Below, one piece after another: positions 26,708-34,144 of a DNA stretch of 37,437 nucleotides; position 1 is the first letter of the stretch; the number at the start of each line of letters is the position of its first letter. Position numbers and translations under genes: made by a program. Source of the stretch: Candidatus Saccharimonadota bacterium (GTDB lineage: Bacteria; Patescibacteriota; Saccharimonadia; Saccharimonadales; SZUA-47); NCBI GenBank assembly GCA_020428465.1, contig JAGQMY010000009.1:1-37437 (forward strand), read 5' to 3'. Under the pieces are notes generated by a model. It saw only the letters and a program-made list of their open reading frames with translations, searched no databases and was not told where the DNA came from.

Positions 26708-26782
26708 TGGTGCGGGTAGCGGGAGTCGAACCCGCGTCTTATCCTTGGGAAGGATACATAATAGCCGTTATACGATACCCGC
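26708..26782 (-). tRNA. tRNA-Gly(CCC)
   Basis: On the minus strand, acceptor GCGGGTA/TACCCGC is intact. The D-arm TCGTATAACGGCTATTA is the form seen in many bacterial Gly tRNAs. Anticodon stem TATCC/GGATA holds loop TTCCCAA with anticodon CCC. T-arm CGGGT/CCCGC, A73 and an encoded CCA follow. It reads GGG. Confidence 0.95.
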
Positions 26783-26788
26783 TCGAAA

Positions 26789-27013
26789 TTATTCTGTTTG
26801 TGCAGGATGACCTAAAGCTGTCCGTGTAGCAAGTTCAGCAACTTGTTCCCTGTAGCTCGGTGTTGTGCCGGCTATAAATTCGTTAACTTGATCTGGAGTC
26901 AGAGCGAATCTATCTCCATGAGGAAGGCCAGCATAATACTCACCGTCTTTCTCATCCTTAAATATATTTGCATGATCAAGATATGGATTCCCATCAATGA
27001 TAATTTTCATCAC
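26789..27013 (-). CDS. Small acidic hypothetical protein
   Basis: This 74-residue protein was not recognised. It reads as a compact mixed alpha/beta sequence (MKIIIDGNPYLDHANIFKDE, then a Pro- and Ala-rich C-terminus). AGGAG precedes the start by 8-11 bases, which can serve GTG (27013) or the next ATG (27010). It lies between two tRNA genes on the same strand, six bases from tRNA-Gly. No membrane segment or known motif. Confidence 0.6.
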   Translation of the reverse strand: MMKIIIDGNPYLDHANIFKDEKDGEYYAGLPHGDRFALTPDQVNEFIAGTTPSYREQVAELATRTALGHPAQTE

Positions 27014-27105
27014 TACTTAATCTCCTTAATAAGTTATAAAATAGCATAAATTTACTTAATAAGCATTTACTTGTAGCCAACAAAATCATCACACATCGAC
27101 GACGA

Positions 27106-27182
27106 TGGAGCCGCTTCGGGGATTCGAACCCCGGACCCCCACTTTACGAAAGTGGTGCTCTAGCCAACTGAGCTAAAGCGGC
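27106..27182 (-). tRNA. tRNA-Thr(CGT) with discriminator U73
   Basis: On the minus strand, acceptor GCCGCTT/AAGCGGC, D-arm GCTCAGTTGGCTAGAGC, anticodon stem CCACT/AGTGG with loop TTCGTAA (anticodon CGT), variable loop GGGTC, T-arm CGGGG/CCCCG, then U73 and encoded CCA. It reads ACG. The 3' UCCA complements the UGGA of the thrS T-box. Confidence 0.95.
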
Positions 27183-27245
27183 GCGCTTGCCAACTGCCTG
27201 TCCTTCGAATCCGCCAACTGGTGGAGGAGAAGGAAGCTACATCGG
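27183..27245. repeat. Palindromic tRNA-flanking sequence
   Basis: Next to the tRNA-Thr 5' end lies a GC-richer patch with TTCGAATCC (T-arm-like), GCCAACTG twice, and the inverted repeat TCC...GGTGGAGGAG. It resembles elements A and B in having a stray T-arm and a GCCA(N)TGG core, but there is no duplicated tRNA 3' end. Origin uncertain. Confidence 0.35.
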
Positions 27246-27306
27246 CGTATTTCAGGGGTTAGTATAGCAGAATCTCGTCTGCTTTTATAAAAGTTACTTG
27301 TCGTTT

Positions 27307-27320
27307 TATACTGTTAGTAT
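27307..27320 (+). promoter_or_regulatory. -10 box of a leaderless gene
   Basis: TATACT (27307-27312) lies eight bases before the ATG at 27321, and there is no SD. The -35 region is weak. Confidence 0.45.
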
Positions 27321-27995
27321 ATGCCCGACGAAGACAAGAAAGCCGATTCTGAACAGTCCGTATTGGTTGATAATCCGGTTGACCCGGTTCCGGTTGAGCC
27401 CACCACCGTTACGAATCCTATATCAGAGCTTGAGCCTTTGCTAGAAACTGCCGTACTAGAGCCAGCAACCAAACCTGACACCTTGCCAGAACCCTCGCCT
27501 GACCCGCAACCGTTACCAGAACCTTCCCAAAAACCAGTAGAGACTACACAACCCCCTATAGATGTCGCGTCCGATGAGAAAGTTCAACTGCCCAAGCCAT
27601 CACCAACACCACCTAAGGCACCTGTTCCATCACCGGAGCTCCAGCCAATAAATACTCCTGACCCAACAGCTCCTGGCTTAGACTTTGCATTTTCAACATT
27701 TGACATAAGCTTGCTCACCGATGAACAACTTAAAGCAGCAGCTGCATTATGGACTAAGAAGAACTCTAAGCATCTATCCTCACTCGGTGTCGCCAAACGC
27801 CAAGAAATAATGCAGTTAAATTTGCGAGAAATTATTGACTTTTTATCTCATAACAACGGTTCACCCCTACCCCGCATCGCTAGACATGTAAATGTCACTC
27901 CAGGCACTACCTCGAAATATCTTCGTCAGTTGATAACCAAAAGTAAAGTTAGGGCTGAGGGATGGGGCAAAAATAGAAGATATTATTTGAAGTAA
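27321..27995 (+). CDS. Proline-rich protein with a C-terminal winged-helix domain
   Basis: This 224-residue protein has two parts. Residues 1-120 are low-complexity, rich in Pro, Glu and Thr (PEPSPDPQPLPEPSQKPVET), and probably disordered. Residues 125-224 form a helical segment ending in a winged helix-turn-helix (LPRIARHVNVTPGTTSKYLR, then a basic wing WGKNRRYYLK). No signal peptide or membrane segment. It is probably a DNA-binding regulator; targets are unknown. It is likely leaderless. Confidence 0.7.
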   Translation: MPDEDKKADSEQSVLVDNPVDPVPVEPTTVTNPISELEPLLETAVLEPATKPDTLPEPSPDPQPLPEPSQKPVETTQPPIDVASDEKVQLPKPSPTPPKAPVPSPELQPINTPDPTAPGLDFAFSTFDISLLTDEQLKAAAALWTKKNSKHLSSLGVAKRQEIMQLNLREIIDFLSHNNGSPLPRIARHVNVTPGTTSKYLRQLITKSKVRAEGWGKNRRYYLK

Positions 27996-28405
27996 AAGAT
28001 AATTTTTTTGTGGCTTTTCATGCCACACCACGACTCTCATTTTTGGGTCGCCAAAACGGGGTCCCCAAGAAACCTGTTTCTTGGGGTGTAGTACGAGAGG
28101 CAAAAAACGACAGCCGGCTGAAAAACATTACATAAGCCAAAAACCACCCACTTCTGCGCGGCGAGGATGCAAGCACCCATCAGTAACTTAAGATAGGAAG
28201 ACCTCAGGGTTGGCTCGCCGCTTTATTCAGAAATGGCTGATTGGCTTAAATCAGTTTTTCAGAGGGTGAAAATAATAGGATTTTGTTACTTTCAACATTA
28301 TACTTTCGATTATTAACTATAGTTACTTATGCTGAAAGGAAAGTAATAATTAAATTCATAGGTTACACCTCATAATGAGTTTTGCTCTACTACCGGGTTT
28401 GTTAT
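27996..28405. other. Intergenic region rich in RNA-like structure
   Basis: No convincing gene. Features are a GTGGC/GCCAC hairpin (near 28012-28028), a perfect 10-pair hairpin CCCCAAGAAA-CCTG-TTTCTTGGGG (28063-28086), the folded segment 28134-28247, and a palindrome TAACTATAGTTA (near 28314-28325). GC content is higher than in the neighbours up to about 28260. Confidence 0.6.
28134..28247. ncRNA. Candidate structured RNA of about 114 nt, strand unresolved
   Basis: Nested pairs close on one another: AAGCCAA (28134-28140) with TTGGCTT (28241-28247), TTCTG (28152-28156) with CAGAA (28228-28232), and GCGGCGAG (28158-28165) with CTCGCCGC (28214-28221). The enclosed loop is 48 nt. A perfect TATAAT lies upstream on the minus strand (near 28295-28300). 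I found no SRP, 6S or tmRNA signature. Confidence 0.4.
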
Positions 28406-28930
28406 TCATTTAGGCCGAGGCAGCTGTGGCTCAGAAGGGATGACTTTGTTAGAGTAAACAATTTTTGAAAAGCAGAAGTCGTTTGTCAACCAATTCTGTA
28501 ATGCTTCATACACCTTTTCATAGTAACCACTCTTGCATGCATCGGTCGTAACCCACCAGCTTGCATCAACTTCATAATCTATTGTTTCTTCGTTCAATGG
28601 TGTTCTGTAACCAATTCCGTATAGGTAGAAACATCCTAAATACTTTTCATCATTGCTGTATATAACATACGCAAACGAATTACCGTCTCGAAATTCGCGT
28701 TCGTGCCACGCCAAATCAAGCAAATCAAAATCCCTTTCAAGCATTTCTGTCGGCCATGATCCCCCGCGGGTATTTTGAATTGTCTCAATGCTAGAATTAA
28801 CACCTTCTAAATCTGCTTCAAGGTCCGCTCGTGTCAGTGGTTTCGCGTAGAAATCTGCAGAAGTTAGCTTTGTAGGAGCCGGCTCCCCTTTTGGTAATAC
28901 GATATTTTTTACTAAGTTTGAATAATCCAT
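28406..28930 (-). CDS. GNAT-like N-acetyltransferase
   Basis: This 174-residue protein has the strand order of GNAT enzymes: FAYVIYSNDEKYLGCFYLYG as beta-2 to beta-4, then YEVDASWWVTTDACKSGYYE as the beta-4/beta-5 and CoA-binding region, and a helix EKVYEALQNWL. The classical Q/RxxGxG/A loop is not well kept (TTDACKSGYYEK). Substrate unknown. It is a single gene that opens the accessory region. Confidence 0.65.
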   Translation of the reverse strand: MDYSNLVKNIVLPKGEPAPTKLTSADFYAKPLTRADLEADLEGVNSSIETIQNTRGGSWPTEMLERDFDLLDLAWHEREFRDGNSFAYVIYSNDEKYLGCFYLYGIGYRTPLNEETIDYEVDASWWVTTDACKSGYYEKVYEALQNWLTNDFCFSKIVYSNKVIPSEPQLPRPK

Positions 28931-28992
28931 ACCAATAATTATCGCACATTCTTTGGCTCAACTGTCTTGATGCCGTAAGTATTGGTAAAATA

Positions 28993-29022
28993 TTGACATT
29001 ATGTATATTTTTGTGCTATAAT
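28993..29022 (+). promoter_or_regulatory. Promoter of the DnaC-like ATPase gene
   Basis: Consensus TTGACA (28993-28998), 18 bases, consensus TATAAT (29017-29022). The start is predicted at about 29029, on the A of a short frame ATG AAT ATG GTT GAG TCT AGG TAA that overlaps the TTG start of the ATPase in another frame. Confidence 0.75.
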
Positions 29023-29038
29023 ATATTTATGAATATGG

Positions 29039-29776
29039 TTGAGTCTAGGTAATATACCTAGTTGGCATGGTGGATTCCCTGGTCATCATGAATTTTCCAC
29101 ACTTGACGGTCTAGATCGTGATCCTTTAGGTAATCCCGACCTGGAGCTATTCTTTGAATCAGCACAGTCTTTATCGGAAAGATGGAGGGGTAATCAATTT
29201 ACGGGATTATATCTTTACGGCACTCCTGGAACGGGTAAAACTCATGCTGCGATTGGCTTAGGTCGATTACTTGCTGAACAAGGTGCTGAACTTCACTATA
29301 ATTTCTCACCAAACCTTTCTGCTGATGGACTACAAGATGTTTCAGGCTGGACTATGCCACGAGGTTCAAAGAATATACTCAATAATAATGTATTCCCATC
29401 AGCCTTTGATAACGGTATAGTACGAAACCCTAGGTCCGTTTGTATCATTGACGACCACAAACCAGAAAAAGCAAAGTATCTTCTTGCAGCTACTGAAGCA
29501 GCTGCACAATATGGCGGACTCATTATTGTAACTAGTAACAATCCTGATCCGTTTGGTATTCTTGAGGTTTCCGATGGCACTCTGACTAGAGCTGATATCG
29601 CTACTCAGGCTATCCTAGAACGCATAGATCCTGAAACAGCAGAAAAAATCAAATGTACTGAAGCATCAGAAAGAGCAGATATTAGTGCTAGTCTTCGCAG
29701 TCGAATAACTTCCGGCTTCCGATTCATACCGTTTATGGGCGAAGATCGTCGACCGCAAGATAGTTTCTGGAACTAA
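29039..29776 (+). CDS. DnaC/IstB-like AAA+ ATPase
   Basis: This 245-residue protein has Walker A GTPGTGKT (61-68), Walker B VCIIDDHK (Asp138, Asp139), and a sensor-1-like TSNN (165-168), in the order seen in DnaC/IstB/ZapE-type ATPases. There is no HTH or transposase partner next to it. An in-frame TGA at 29030 excludes a start further upstream, so TTG 29039 is the best candidate, without an SD. Its role is unknown. Position in an accessory region suggests helicase loading or a mobile-element function, but this is a guess. Confidence 0.75.
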   Translation: MSLGNIPSWHGGFPGHHEFSTLDGLDRDPLGNPDLELFFESAQSLSERWRGNQFTGLYLYGTPGTGKTHAAIGLGRLLAEQGAELHYNFSPNLSADGLQDVSGWTMPRGSKNILNNNVFPSAFDNGIVRNPRSVCIIDDHKPEKAKYLLAATEAAAQYGGLIIVTSNNPDPFGILEVSDGTLTRADIATQAILERIDPETAEKIKCTEASERADISASLRSRITSGFRFIPFMGEDRRPQDSFWN

Positions 29777-29785
29777 AGTAGTGGT

Positions 29786-30004
29786 TCACTCTTTCGGGAT
29801 TTCAGTGTTGACCCAGGTGTCGCACGATTCGCAGTAGTAAATAGTCGTACTCAGCTTGCGTGAAACCTCGGGTTCCTCAGGGTTAACCAGAAGTGTTGCA
29901 GAAACTTTGTTGTCTGAGCGAAGTGAATCCGTAGATTCAGCGAGCGAAGAAACGGAATTTCTGCGCGCTTCTGACAAGTCTGGGAGATTAAGGATTTTGC
30001 GCAA
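29786..30004 (-). CDS. Doubtful small ORF with one CxxC pair
   Basis: The frame has 72 codons, starts with TTG, and has no SD. The only motif is CESCDTW near the end, half of a zinc site. Part of the coding sequence is made of GAGCGAAG/GCGAGCGAAG repeats, similar to the GAACGAGCG motif of the tRNA-associated elements, so the frame may be intergenic repeat DNA. It converges with the ATPase gene nine bases away. Confidence 0.3.
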   Translation of the reverse strand: MRKILNLPDLSEARRNSVSSLAESTDSLRSDNKVSATLLVNPEEPEVSRKLSTTIYYCESCDTWVNTEIPKE

Positions 30005-30190
30005 GTAGAGTTAGTATTCTATGTATTCACTTCCCTCTTTTTGGTTGCTGGTCACGTCTTCAGAGGTCTTTTTCATTGGTTGATTGCAGGGGGGCAGTTC
30101 ATGGGGGTATTGTAGCAAAAATTTAAAGTGTGACAATTGCCCTTTTGGACAACTATACCCAACACTCCACTGATTGATAGATCTTTAATT

Positions 30191-30517
30191 TTAAGAATCC
30201 AATGGCCGTAATCGCTGTCGAACATCTTCGTTGGTGAAAGTTTGACCTGGAGTAAAGCTTTCTTGACTACCATAAGAATGGATCAATAATCGTACACAGT
30301 CTTCTGCTATTTCTCTGTAGTAGGCTATTGCTTCGTCCATAACACCTTCGCTAATACCTTTACGCCGATTTTTTGGTATCGCTTCTATAACTACTTCACA
30401 CGATCGCGCACAGTCCCTTCCGTCTTCTACAGGTTTCCTGAAAAACTCACAACCCTCACAAGATCCGCTTATTAACGGACCGACATAATTTCTTAGATAA
30501 AACTCTGAATTACTCAT
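30191..30517 (-). CDS. Small Cys-rich hypothetical protein
   Basis: This 108-residue protein was not recognised. Four Cys lie close together (SCEGCEFFRKPVEDGRDCAR, then SCEVVIEAIP), a likely metal site. The rest is helical. ATG 30517 was preferred to TTG 30523. No SD is present. Repeat R1 lies about 60 bases upstream. The segment VVIEAIPKNRR recalls IVIEAVPEEER in the 201-residue protein at 36583, possibly a shared small domain. Confidence 0.6.
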   Translation of the reverse strand: MSNSEFYLRNYVGPLISGSCEGCEFFRKPVEDGRDCARSCEVVIEAIPKNRRKGISEGVMDEAIAYYREIAEDCVRLLIHSYGSQESFTPGQTFTNEDVRQRLRPLDS

Positions 30518-30549
30518 ATACAATATTTTTCATTTCAAAAATTTATAAC

Positions 30550-30740
30550 AAAATGGTATTACTATGTACCAATACATGCAAGCATGAGGGGGATGAAAGT
30601 TTTTTGGCATTTCCATCTCTACTTACCTCTACTTACCTTAACTCATCCCCTATTCGCTTAGATAAAGAGGTTTTTTTGTAGAACTCTTATTGCGAATTTT
30701 TTGCAATAAACTTTTTACTCTTCCCCTTGCAAGTTTATAT
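30550..30740 (-). repeat. Dispersed repeat block R1
   Basis: It contains the core GCAAGCATGAGGGGGATGAA (30578-30597), tandem CTCTACTTAC units (near 30616-30640), a CATCCCC inverted partner of the core, and a 23-base hairpin TTATTGC-GAATTTTTT-GCAATAA (30687-30709). The hairpin is identical in R3. The outer 36 bases (30550-30585) match R5 at 33 of 36 positions. Confidence 0.7.
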
Positions 30741-30762
30741 TTTCATAAGCAACATTTACCAG

Positions 30763-31524
30763 TCATGATTCTGTATGTAGGAAGATAGGCATAGGGTCAT
30801 CAACTGCAAGCCCTGCTTCCCGCCACGTTTCAATCGCCATTCCTTGATACATCATCGTGGTTATAGGATCCATTCCGTAAGTCGGAAAGGCACTTATGCC
30901 ACCGCTTCCATCCCAGTGTTTATAAACTGGTAATACAGGATCAACATTTGTACCTTCCAGGACTTCATAAACTGCGCTGCCCGCTAGCTCTACTAACGCT
31001 AAATTCGCTGCCCCCCTACTGTTATTCCAGGTATTGTACCGAGAATAGTCTGGCACTCCTAAGTCTGATAGCATCGCATTTCCTAGATGTCTAGCTACTT
31101 GAAATGGAGGTTGTTCAACCCGTTCTCCTACTGCAGCCAGTATCTCGACGTGGCTTGAGGGAAAAAGCATAGTTCTAACGTTTCCTGATACATTGGTCGG
31201 GTCTTCTACACTCCATCGACTATGATTCTTCATACCCCATTTGTAGTAAGCCTGCACGAGTTCGGCCACTGCATTATCATGTATTAATGAGGGATTAGCA
31301 TCTCTGTCACGATATTTTCTTGCTATAATCTCGGCCTTAAATCTTGCGAGATCAAATATTAATAATTCCGGTGTGGAATAAAAAGCCCAGTCTAATATTC
31401 TTAGTAATGCACTATACTCTGAGACCCTATCAATCTCTTGTCTTGAAGTTGCAGTGTAAAATTCAATATCTCCGCCTTTGGGTACACCGGTTGTCCATTT
31501 TAATCTCTCGCTTGCATTACTCAT
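30763..31524 (-). CDS. Hypothetical protein, 253 residues
   Basis: Not recognised. It is soluble, mostly helical in the first half (ALLRILDWAFYSTPELLIFD, then KAEIIARKYRDRDANPSLIH) and mixed later, with many Trp and Tyr and no signal peptide or known catalytic motif. The ATG follows a region with the shortened repeat R2 about 30 bases upstream. No SD was found. It may be co-regulated with its minus-strand neighbours. Confidence 0.6.
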   Translation of the reverse strand: MSNASERLKWTTGVPKGGDIEFYTATSRQEIDRVSEYSALLRILDWAFYSTPELLIFDLARFKAEIIARKYRDRDANPSLIHDNAVAELVQAYYKWGMKNHSRWSVEDPTNVSGNVRTMLFPSSHVEILAAVGERVEQPPFQVARHLGNAMLSDLGVPDYSRYNTWNNSRGAANLALVELAGSAVYEVLEGTNVDPVLPVYKHWDGSGGISAFPTYGMDPITTMMYQGMAIETWREAGLAVDDPMPIFLHTES

Positions 31525-31556
31525 ATTAATGAGGTTATCCCCGTTAACTCACAAAA

Positions 31557-31580
31557 GCAAGCATGAGGGGTTTCGGGGTT
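31557..31580 (-). repeat. Dispersed repeat R2 (partial core)
   Basis: GCAAGCATGAGGGG, then diverges into TTTCGGGGTTTTT. It keeps the first 14 bases of the core and lies upstream of the 253-residue protein gene. Confidence 0.6.
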
Positions 31581-31591
31581 TTTGAATATAA

Positions 31592-31634
31592 AAGAGAAAT
31601 GTCGCCTCTGCAGAACCACAGTGGCGACATTTCT
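31592..31634 (-). terminator. Terminator-like hairpin after the nuclease gene
   Basis: AGAAATGTCGCC pairs perfectly with GGCGACATTTCT over 12 bases around a 17-base loop. There is no long T-run on the minus strand, so it may also be an RNA-stability element. Confidence 0.6.
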
Positions 31635-31654
31635 ATGCTTTCATAATATCACAA

Positions 31655-32035
31655 TTATTTAGAATAATCAATCAGCTTACCCTTTTTAGTGATAATGATT
31701 AGCTGCTTTGCACTCCTGATTTCGGAGAACTCTTTTTCTAACTTTGGGACATTTACTTTGTCTGGCATCTTAGAGTTCCGTAAATCAAATATTATATATT
31801 TTGACTGCCTAAGCGCTGTTTTGAAAGCTCGCTTTATAGTGTTTGTGCTCTTACCGACAGGACATTTTATTTCCCAATAGAGTCCATTTATTGAGATGTC
31901 AGGTGTTCGTGCATTTTTACGCTGAACTGGAACTAGTAATTCTACATCGTAACCCAGCTGAGTCAGAAATACCACTGTTGCATTTTCATGAGTGTGCAAT
32001 ACAACACCATTCGTAGTTATTTTTCCCTGTTTCAC
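31655..32035 (-). CDS. Free-standing PD-(D/E)XK nuclease domain, CdiA C-terminal tRNase-like
   Basis: From GTG 32035 the product has 126 residues. The nuclease core is PDIS-x(n)-GLYWEIKCP: Asp46, Glu55 and Lys57 form a D-x8-E-x-K site. The helix with KRAFKTALRQSKYIIFDLRN that follows is characteristic of the CdiA-CT tRNase group of contact-dependent toxins. Here it has no secretion domain. TATACT lies seven bases before GTG with no SD, so a leaderless start fits better than the longer frame from TTG 32068, which would run into repeat R3. It could be a toxin, an anti-phage effector or a housekeeping nuclease. No immunity gene was identified. Confidence 0.6.
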   Translation of the reverse strand: MKQGKITTNGVVLHTHENATVVFLTQLGYDVELLVPVQRKNARTPDISINGLYWEIKCPVGKSTNTIKRAFKTALRQSKYIIFDLRNSKMPDKVNVPKLEKEFSEIRSAKQLIIITKKGKLIDYSK

Positions 32036-32042
32036 TGGAAAT

Positions 32043-32215
32043 AGTATACCAAGTATCCGCAAGCACAAGGGGGATGAAAGTTTATTGATTAATTTACCTA
32101 CACTTACCCTATCCTATCCCCTATCCAATTAAATGAAGAATACTTTACGAAGAACGCTTATTGCGAATTTTTTGCAATAAGCAACTCATGCTTCCCTATT
32201 GCAAGGATTGTCCTT
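32043..32215 (-). repeat. Dispersed repeat block R3
   Basis: Core GCAAGCACAAGGGGGATGAA (32059-32078), then a stretch with CACTTACC and TATCCCCTATCC units. It ends with a 23-base hairpin identical to R1 (32158-32180). Orientation and order of parts match R1. It contains the promoter of the nuclease gene. Confidence 0.7.
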
Positions 32216-32254
32216 GCAACCGCATTATCTTATAAAGCTGTAATTATGGCTTTA

Positions 32255-33043
32255 TTACCTTGTAAGTTCCATCTGTTTTAACGCATAAGTAGGTATAGTT
32301 TCAGGTCTTTCGCCTGCAAGAGCAACTTCTACGATTGCAGTTATGGTGCTAACAGGATAGAGTCTACTATTAGGGCCGCTACTTTCACTCGTTGACCAAA
32401 CTACCCAATCATCGTCCAGTCCTTTGTACGACAAGCCGAAGTCTGTGTCCATTCTGATATTTGGTCCCCAATTACTAATAGGAAACTCGAACATTGACGC
32501 TAATAGTCCTATTCCTTTTATATCTCTTGTTAGTCTATAGCATCCACCGTATTCATCTTGCGGATTAGAACAAAGGATATCAGTTACAGCAGCAACTATT
32601 TGCATTTCTCCTTCTGTACCACCACGTTGAAGTGTATTTATTCCAGTGGCAAATACAAAGTCCTGCTCTGTACTACCGGTTACTCTTTCTAGGTCTATTG
32701 CTTGCTGAAGCCAAGGTGCTTTAGACATCATTTCTGAAGTGTCAAATTCATGAAGAATACCTGCTAGCCCAAGTTGCGCTATCCTAGGGTCTTGTTCACC
32801 CTTTTTCCCTATTCGTTCATTAGCAGTGTGTCCGGCTGCGAAATCTGCTCTCCAGCCATTTACGCTTGTTATAAACCTCTCACCTGCGTCGGTCTGATAG
32901 GCGACTCTTGCCTCAGCTAACTCACCGGCTCTATCTGGATTTTCTCCTAACAAGTCATACAGGGCAACCCTGCTAACATCCCAACCCATATTTCCAAACT
33001 TTACTGTTTGATTACCTATCTCAACACTTCTTGGATTAGCCAT
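32255..33043 (-). CDS. Hypothetical protein, 262 residues
   Basis: Not recognised. It is a soluble protein with no signal peptide, Cys-poor and rich in Gly, Asp and Trp. Segments include GNMGWDVSRVALYDLLGENP and YKGLDDDWVVWSTSESSGPN. GAGGAG precedes the ATG by six bases, one of the few clear SD sites in this region. Repeat R4 lies about 55 bases upstream. Confidence 0.65.
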   Translation of the reverse strand: MANPRSVEIGNQTVKFGNMGWDVSRVALYDLLGENPDRAGELAEARVAYQTDAGERFITSVNGWRADFAAGHTANERIGKKGEQDPRIAQLGLAGILHEFDTSEMMSKAPWLQQAIDLERVTGSTEQDFVFATGINTLQRGGTEGEMQIVAAVTDILCSNPQDEYGGCYRLTRDIKGIGLLASMFEFPISNWGPNIRMDTDFGLSYKGLDDDWVVWSTSESSGPNSRLYPVSTITAIVEVALAGERPETIPTYALKQMELTR

Positions 33044-33097
33044 AATATCTCCTCGTTATTGTCATTGTCAACAATTCTACTCCTACACAATACTATT

Positions 33098-33122
33098 GCA
33101 AGCACAAGGGGTATGAAAGTTT
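33098..33122 (-). repeat. Dispersed repeat R4
   Basis: GCAAGCACAAGGGGTATGAA followed by AGTTT. One base differs from R3 and the last bases agree. It lies upstream of the 262-residue protein gene and just after the stop of the 261-residue one. Confidence 0.65.
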
Positions 33123-33176
33123 ATAATCCAATTCAACCCCCTGCGTGTCCGAAAATTGTAGTTTTGGATGTACTAG

Positions 33177-33962
33177 CTATTGTTGTATATCTTTAGTTGT
33201 AAAATCAGTCGGTCCAACGAATACTTTATCTGGTACAGTAAAACCTTCTTCTTTTAGCATATCCCTGGCATCCGCATATTTTAGCCCAATCGTAGCTAGC
33301 GTCAATTCTCCAGTCTCAGGAATTTTTTCTGCATATGCAGCAGCTCCGAACAAATATTGACCCACATTGAGTAGCCGTCGTTCTATTGGTCCGAAGTCAA
33401 CATTTACTCGTATCTCGGTACCTTTGGCTCCGCTTCTATCCATTGGTGCGGTTCGAAGACCCGGTTCACCCACTACCGGAAGTTCTACGCTTGGCGTAGG
33501 ATTGCTACGACGACCAGTTGGAAAATACGAAATACGATTCCACGCAGTTTCTACGCCCCTTTTAACTTCTGCCTCTGCCATATAGCGATAAGTCTGATTA
33601 GATTTTACTCGCGCCGGTTCACCACCCGAAGGATTACTATAACGGTCATCTTCCCTTAAGTATGTTGCTATTCTTTGGAGAACAGGGCTTGTTCTGTCTG
33701 CATTCACAATCACGATTCCCGCGACAGGTAGTAATGCTCTGAATCCTAGTCGATTAGATACATCAACTATGGCTCTCCTATACTCTTCAAAACCGGCCCC
33801 TGATACTCTTAGGGCAATTTCGAGCCCTGTTTCCCTAACAGTTGCGCTAGATCCAGTATCAACGGCACTATCCACAGGCCTTAGTCTACCTTTACTATCC
33901 AGATACAATTCTGCCCCTGCAGTCTTTGGTACTATTTGACGGTCGCCTCTTCCCCTAGCCAT
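33177..33962 (-). CDS. Hypothetical protein, 261 residues
   Basis: Not recognised. ATG 33962 was chosen over an upstream frame because AAAAGGAG lies six bases before it. The N-terminus is basic (MARGRGDRQIVPKTAGAEL). The middle has regular hydrophobic strands (ALLPVAGIVIVNADRTSPVL). A Pro/Thr-rich stretch near residue 165 separates two halves. No membrane segment. Repeat R5 with a TATACT box lies directly upstream. Confidence 0.65.
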   Translation of the reverse strand: MARGRGDRQIVPKTAGAELYLDSKGRLRPVDSAVDTGSSATVRETGLEIALRVSGAGFEEYRRAIVDVSNRLGFRALLPVAGIVIVNADRTSPVLQRIATYLREDDRYSNPSGGEPARVKSNQTYRYMAEAEVKRGVETAWNRISYFPTGRRSNPTPSVELPVVGEPGLRTAPMDRSGAKGTEIRVNVDFGPIERRLLNVGQYLFGAAAYAEKIPETGELTLATIGLKYADARDMLKEEGFTVPDKVFVGPTDFTTKDIQQ

Positions 33963-33981
33963 ATACTCTCCTTTTAATGTG

Positions 33982-34017
33982 AAAATAGTATAACTACGTA
34001 CCAATACATGCAAGCAT
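33982..34017 (-). repeat. Dispersed repeat R5 with a candidate promoter
   Basis: 36 bases matching R1 at 33 positions, ending in ATGCAAGCAT on the plus strand. On the minus strand it contains TATACT (33987-33992) preceded by TTGCAT at a 15-base spacing. It lacks the AGGGGGATGAAAG part of the core. Confidence 0.6.
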
Positions 34018-34106
34018 TAGTTTTTTGATAATAAACCATCCTCATCCACATTGTTCAATCATCTTTCCGAACTCCAATTAACATTACACACGCAAACATT
34101 ATGCTA

Positions 34107-34135
34107 TTGCTTTTTTATCATTCTTATGTTAATAT
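34107..34135 (+). promoter_or_regulatory. Promoter of the lipoprotein gene
   Basis: TTGCTT (34107-34112), 17 bases, TAATAT (34130-34135), nine bases before the ATG. No SD, so leaderless translation is likely. Confidence 0.5.
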
Positions 34136-34144
34136 ATATTAGTT

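Noticed and set aside
27867-28103. 78-codon frame on the minus strand across the CCCCAAGAAA hairpin
   Set aside because: It overlaps the end of the wHTH gene, follows a hairpin-forming sequence and has no SD. It is more likely RNA or repeat DNA.
29039-29776. IstB helper of an insertion sequence
   Set aside because: The ATPase resembles the DnaC/IstB group, but there is no transposase, no terminal inverted repeat and no target duplication around it.
30616-30655. Tandem CTCTACTTAC units as plasmid iterons or a CRISPR array
   Set aside because: Only two exact units occur without spacers. They are part of the dispersed repeat R1, and no Rep or Cas gene is present.
31655-32068. Longer nuclease start at TTG 32068
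   Set aside because: The extra 11 codons come from repeat R3 and from the promoter -10 box, so GTG 32035 fits better.
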